Shown in pieces: positions 15,264 through 17,651 of a stretch of 17,651 bases of DNA. The stretch spans positions 1 to 17,651 of the forward strand of contig JABDIZ010000120.1 of the NCBI GenBank assembly GCA_013003465.1, read 5' to 3'. Made by a program: the position numbers and the translations under genes. Under the pieces are notes generated by a model. The model had not been told where the DNA came from. It searched no databases and was given only the letters and a program-made list of their open reading frames with translations. The stretch is from Rhodothermaceae bacterium (GTDB lineage Bacteria; Bacteroidota; Rhodothermia; Rhodothermales; Rubricoccaceae). Position 1 is the first letter of the stretch. Every line of letters starts with the position of its first letter.

Positions 15264-15737
15264 CTAATCTACGCGAAGTTGGCGCAGGAGATTGACCATT
15301 TCCACAGCCCCTACCGCCGCCTCGGCGCCTTTGTTGCCCGCCTTGGTCCCGGCGCGCTCCAGCGCCTGCTCGATGGTCTCGACGGTCAGCACGCCGAACA
15401 AGACCGGCACACCGGTCTCCTGCGCTGCCCGTGCGATGCCGTTGGCGACGCCGCCCGCCACGAAGTCGTAGTGCGACGTCGCGCCGCGAATCACGGCGCC
15501 GAGGCAGATCACAGCGTCGTAGCGCCCACTCTCGGCCATCGTCTGGGCCACGAGCGGAATCTCGAAGGCTCCAGGGCACCAGGCCACATCGACGGCCTCA
15601 GTCTCGGCTCCGTGGCGCGTGAGTGCATCGAGGGCGCCCTCAAGCAGGCGGTGCGTGATCATCTCGTTGAAGCGGCCACAGACGAGCGCGAACCGGGCAT
15701 CGTCCGGGACGACGAGGCTTCCTTCCAGAATGGGCAT
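15264..15737 (-). CDS. ribH: 6,7-dimethyl-8-ribityllumazine synthase
   Basis: This is the penultimate enzyme of riboflavin synthesis. It condenses 5-amino-6-ribitylaminouracil with dihydroxybutanone phosphate. It has 157 residues from the ATG at 15735-15737; a TTG two codons upstream is less likely. Signatures present are ALVCGRFNEMIT (substrate-binding Phe), CPGAFEIPLVAQ, CLGAVIRGATSHYDFVA with the catalytic His, and FGVLTVETIEQALERAGTKAGNKGAEAA with the phosphate-binding Arg region. The length and motifs are normal for the icosahedral bacterial enzyme. No FMN riboswitch is visible in the 55 nt upstream, which it shares with the divergent HIT gene, and no other rib gene is in the window. Confidence 0.97.
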   Translation of the reverse strand: MPILEGSLVVPDDARFALVCGRFNEMITHRLLEGALDALTRHGAETEAVDVAWCPGAFEIPLVAQTMAESGRYDAVICLGAVIRGATSHYDFVAGGVANGIARAAQETGVPVLFGVLTVETIEQALERAGTKAGNKGAEAAVGAVEMVNLLRQLRVD

Positions 15738-15792
15738 GGGCAAACGGGTGAGTCGGCGCGTAATCTACGCTTGGTTTGGCCCCTCTTCCGAT

Positions 15793-16305
15793 ATGGACCA
15801 TCTCTGGAGCCCCTGGCGCAGCAAGCATGTCGCCCACGCCGCGGATGCGTCGCGCGAGGGCCGCGATGCGGACGGCCCTGGGGTATTCGCGCAGATTGCC
15901 GCCGCGCCCGAACGCGACGCCGAACACTTCGTCATCTGGCGGGGCGATGCGTTGTACGTGGTGCTGAATCGGTACCCATACACCAACGGGCACCTCCTCC
16001 TCGTCCCCTACCGCGAGGTGGATGCCTACGACGCCCTCACGGACGACGAGCACATCGAACTGGCCCGCCTGACGGCTCGTGCGATGGGCTGGCTCCGCGA
16101 GGCGCTCCGGCCGGATGGCTTCAACGTCGGAATCAACCAGGGCGAGGCTGCCGGGGCGGGCATTCCCCGGCATCTGCACCAGCACCTCGTTCCCCGCTGG
16201 CACGGCGACACCAACTTCATGCCCGTCATTGGCGGGGTGAAGGTGATCCCGGAGGATCTGGAGACGACCTATGCGAAACTCCGCGCGGTAATCGAGGCGG
16301 AGTGA
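15793..16305 (+). CDS. HIT-family nucleotide hydrolase/transferase
   Basis: The protein has 170 residues from the ATG at 15793 (MDHLWSPWRSKHV). This opening is characteristic of the Ap4A-phosphorylase-like / HIT branch; the frame is open further upstream but that part overlaps ribH antisense and is not used. The core is VVLNRYPYTNGHLLLVPYREV, then GFNVGINQGEAAGAGIPRHLHQHLVPRW, containing the histidine triad His127-x-His129-x-His131, and GDTNFMPVIGGVKVIPEDL. Such enzymes split dinucleoside polyphosphates or nucleoside phosphoramidates; the exact substrate cannot be read. It is cytoplasmic, with no signal or membrane segments. It may be the first gene of a plus-strand run with the flippase-like gene, 56 nt downstream. 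Confidence 0.94.
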   Translation: MDHLWSPWRSKHVAHAADASREGRDADGPGVFAQIAAAPERDAEHFVIWRGDALYVVLNRYPYTNGHLLLVPYREVDAYDALTDDEHIELARLTARAMGWLREALRPDGFNVGINQGEAAGAGIPRHLHQHLVPRWHGDTNFMPVIGGVKVIPEDLETTYAKLRAVIEAE

Positions 16306-16332
16306 GTGCAACAAAGCGGGCGGGTCGCACGG

Positions 16333-16340
16333 TATCTTCG
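16333..16340 (+). promoter_or_regulatory. TAnnTTCG -7-like element before the flippase-like gene
   Basis: TATCTTCG lies 21 nt upstream of the ATG at 16362 and fits the Bacteroidota -7 element TAnnTTTG with one mismatch. No clear -33 box was found. It may give the gene its own promoter in addition to read-through from the HIT gene. Confidence 0.3.
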
Positions 16341-16361
16341 CGCTGAGCCACTTCTCACCCG

Positions 16362-17447
16362 ATGGCCGCCCCCTCGCCCTCTGCTCCCGTTGACCCCTCT
16401 GGCCGCAGCTACTCCGCGCGCGACCTCGTTCTGCCGGTGTCGCTGAGCCTCGCCGTCCTCGGCGGGATTCTCTACCTCACCTATCAGCCCGGTGCCTTCC
16501 GGCTGATGGCTGAGGCGCTGCGCCCGGGTCTGCTCGCCCTGGCGGTCACGTTTCTCGGAGTCCAACTCGCGCTCGGCGGCGTGCGGCTTCGCTACATCTC
16601 GCACGGCCTCGTTCCGTTCCGCAAGGGCGTCCGCGCGCAACTCGCGTGGGACTTCATGTCGGCCGTGACGCCGTCGGCCATCGGCGGGGCGCCGTTCGCG
16701 AGCTACTTCGTGGCGAAGGACAACGACATCCCGGTCGGGCAGGCCACAGCGGTGATGCTCTTCTCGATGCTGATGGATCAGGTGTGGTTCGCCGCGACCA
16801 TCCCGGTTATCCTCTACGCCACGGCCTACCTTGACGTGTTTCCCCCGGCGCTCGGCGCGGTAGGCGCAGGCACGCTCACGACCTACTTCCTCGTGATGCT
16901 GCTGTGGGTGGCCTTCTTCGCCTACGCGACCGTCATCAAGCCGGAGGTGATCGAGAAGGCGGCGGGCTGGCTGCTCCGGCTGAAGTGGCTGCGGCGCTTC
17001 GAGGACCGCGTGATGGCCGAGATGGAGAAGCTCAAGGAGCAGGCCAAGGTGCTGCGCGGCCAGCCCATTCGCTTCTACGTCATCGGCTTCCTGTACTCGG
17101 CGGGCGTGTGGTTCTCGCGCTACCTCGTGGTGCTGTTCATTGTGTGGAGCGTCACGCCGGGCCTCGCCTGGTTCGAGTTCCTCTTGCGCACGGGCGCCAT
17201 GTGGCTGACCGTCCTGGCCGTGCCCACGCCGGGCGGCTCGGGCGGCATGGAGGGCCTCTACCTGCTCTTCCTCGCGCCGCTCATCCCGAACGGCTTCGAG
17301 GGCTCGACGCTGCTCCTGTGGCGGTTCCTCTCCTACCACGTCTTCATCGTGCTCGGCCTCTTCGTCACCAGCCACACCATCCGCGGGGTGCTCCGGTCGC
17401 GCCGGGGCGAGGAAGATCCCCAGCCCGCTCCCCTCTCCTCGCCATGA
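16362..17447 (+). CDS. Flippase-like membrane protein (LPG synthase TM / UPF0104 family)
   Basis: The protein has 361 residues and about seven or eight membrane segments. Family signatures are VTPSAIGGAPFASYFV starting near residue 102 and PTPGGSGGMEGLYLLF starting at Pro288, which are the two conserved loops of the lysylphosphatidylglycerol-synthase transmembrane region family. It lacks the cytoplasmic aminoacyl-transferase domain of MprF, so it is a stand-alone translocase-type member, probably moving a lipid or lipid-linked molecule across the inner membrane. A charged helix (about residues 208-235, RLKWLRRFEDRVMAEMEKLK) separates the two halves. The N-terminal 20 residues are Pro/Ser-rich and cytoplasmic. 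Its TGA overlaps the ATG of the next gene (ATGA). Confidence 0.9.
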   Translation: MAAPSPSAPVDPSGRSYSARDLVLPVSLSLAVLGGILYLTYQPGAFRLMAEALRPGLLALAVTFLGVQLALGGVRLRYISHGLVPFRKGVRAQLAWDFMSAVTPSAIGGAPFASYFVAKDNDIPVGQATAVMLFSMLMDQVWFAATIPVILYATAYLDVFPPALGAVGAGTLTTYFLVMLLWVAFFAYATVIKPEVIEKAAGWLLRLKWLRRFEDRVMAEMEKLKEQAKVLRGQPIRFYVIGFLYSAGVWFSRYLVVLFIVWSVTPGLAWFEFLLRTGAMWLTVLAVPTPGGSGGMEGLYLLFLAPLIPNGFEGSTLLLWRFLSYHVFIVLGLFVTSHTIRGVLRSRRGEEDPQPAPLSSP

Positions 17448-17651
17448 CCCGAACCGTAGACGAGCGCCGCGCCGAAGCCGCCCGCTACGACGTGCGGCGC
17501 ATCCATCCGCAGCTCCGCTTCGGAACGGCCAGCGACCGCTTCGCGGCGTGGATGGACCAGGTTTACCCTCGCGATATATGGGCCGATCAAGTCATGACGC
17601 GCAGCAAGAAGGTCGGCGGACAGTCGTTCGAGGAGCGGCTGCTTCCCATTG
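17444..17651 (+). CDS. DUF72-like protein, N-terminal part (cut by window edge)
   Basis: The first 69 codons are present; the frame is still open at the edge. It begins MTRTVDERRAEAARYDVRR, then IHPQLRFGTASDRFAAWMDQ and VYP, which resembles the GTSxxxYxxWxGxFYP opening strand of DUF72 (TIM-barrel, function unknown), followed by a charged segment ending SFEERLLPI. The start codon overlaps the flippase-like gene's stop by 4 nt, so the two are probably coupled. The family call rests on the opening strand only and the catalytic core is outside the window. Confidence 0.6.
   Translation, partial: MTRTVDERRAEAARYDVRRIHPQLRFGTASDRFAAWMDQVYPRDIWADQVMTRSKKVGGQSFEERLLPI

Noticed and set aside
15265..15770. 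The 10-mer TAATCTACGC present at both ends of ribH (15265-15274 and 15761-15770)
   Set aside because: One copy is the reverse of the ribH C-terminal codons and stop. A single shared 10-mer within 500 nt is not far from chance and there is no sign of an inserted element.
15738..15792. FMN riboswitch upstream of ribH
   Set aside because: The divergent gap is only 55 nt, too short for the roughly 120-nt FMN aptamer, and none of its conserved segments is visible.
16269..17375. 368-codon minus-strand open frame opposite the flippase-like gene
   Set aside because: It encodes a His/Arg/Glu-rich chain without hydrophobic core or domain, antisense to a clear membrane protein.

Overview
The window is a densely coding, GC-rich bacterial chromosome segment. 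It holds seventeen protein genes, one of them frameshifted and one cut by the right edge, and no rRNA, tRNA, CRISPR array or insertion sequence that I can see. The likely source is a member of the Bacteroidota, probably the Rhodothermia (Rhodothermus/Salinibacter/Rubricoccus side). Three things point there: a PorZ-like type IX secretion (T9SS) component; two secreted enzymes with T9SS-type C-terminal sorting domains; and the absence of Shine-Dalgarno sequences at nearly every start, where C/T-rich leaders and TAnnTTTG-like -7 elements appear instead. The assignment to Rhodothermia is inference from GC content and gene content.

Left part (2-3646, all minus strand). A four-gene set is transcribed in the order 516-aa lipoprotein, 141-aa lipoprotein, 286-aa exported His-rich protein, stand-alone TfoX C-terminal-domain protein. 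Each junction is a 4-nt ATGA stop/start overlap, so the genes are probably translationally coupled. Three of the four have no recognised function. A TspO/MBR membrane protein follows after 57 nt. This is the least explained part of the window.

Second block (3730-9471, minus strand). The order of transcription is alanine dehydrogenase (ald), a cobalamin-binding-protein gene broken by a one-base frameshift, alanine racemase (alr), an OmpR/PhoB-type response regulator and its PhoR-like histidine kinase. The spacer between regulator and kinase consists almost wholly of an imperfect inverted repeat.

Third block (9639-15158). Two tandem plus-strand paralogues encode secreted PQQ-type glucose/sorbosone dehydrogenase-like proteins. 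They share a T9SS sorting domain whose DNA is about 97% identical, although their catalytic parts have diverged much further. They converge on a minus-strand porZ homologue, so likely T9SS cargo and a likely T9SS component sit side by side.

Right part (15264-17651). ribH (lumazine synthase, minus strand) is divergent from a HIT-family nucleotide hydrolase/transferase. Next come a flippase-like (LPG synthase TM / UPF0104) membrane protein and the first 69 codons of a DUF72-like protein, which overlaps it by 4 nt. No non-coding stretch exceeds about 175 bases.
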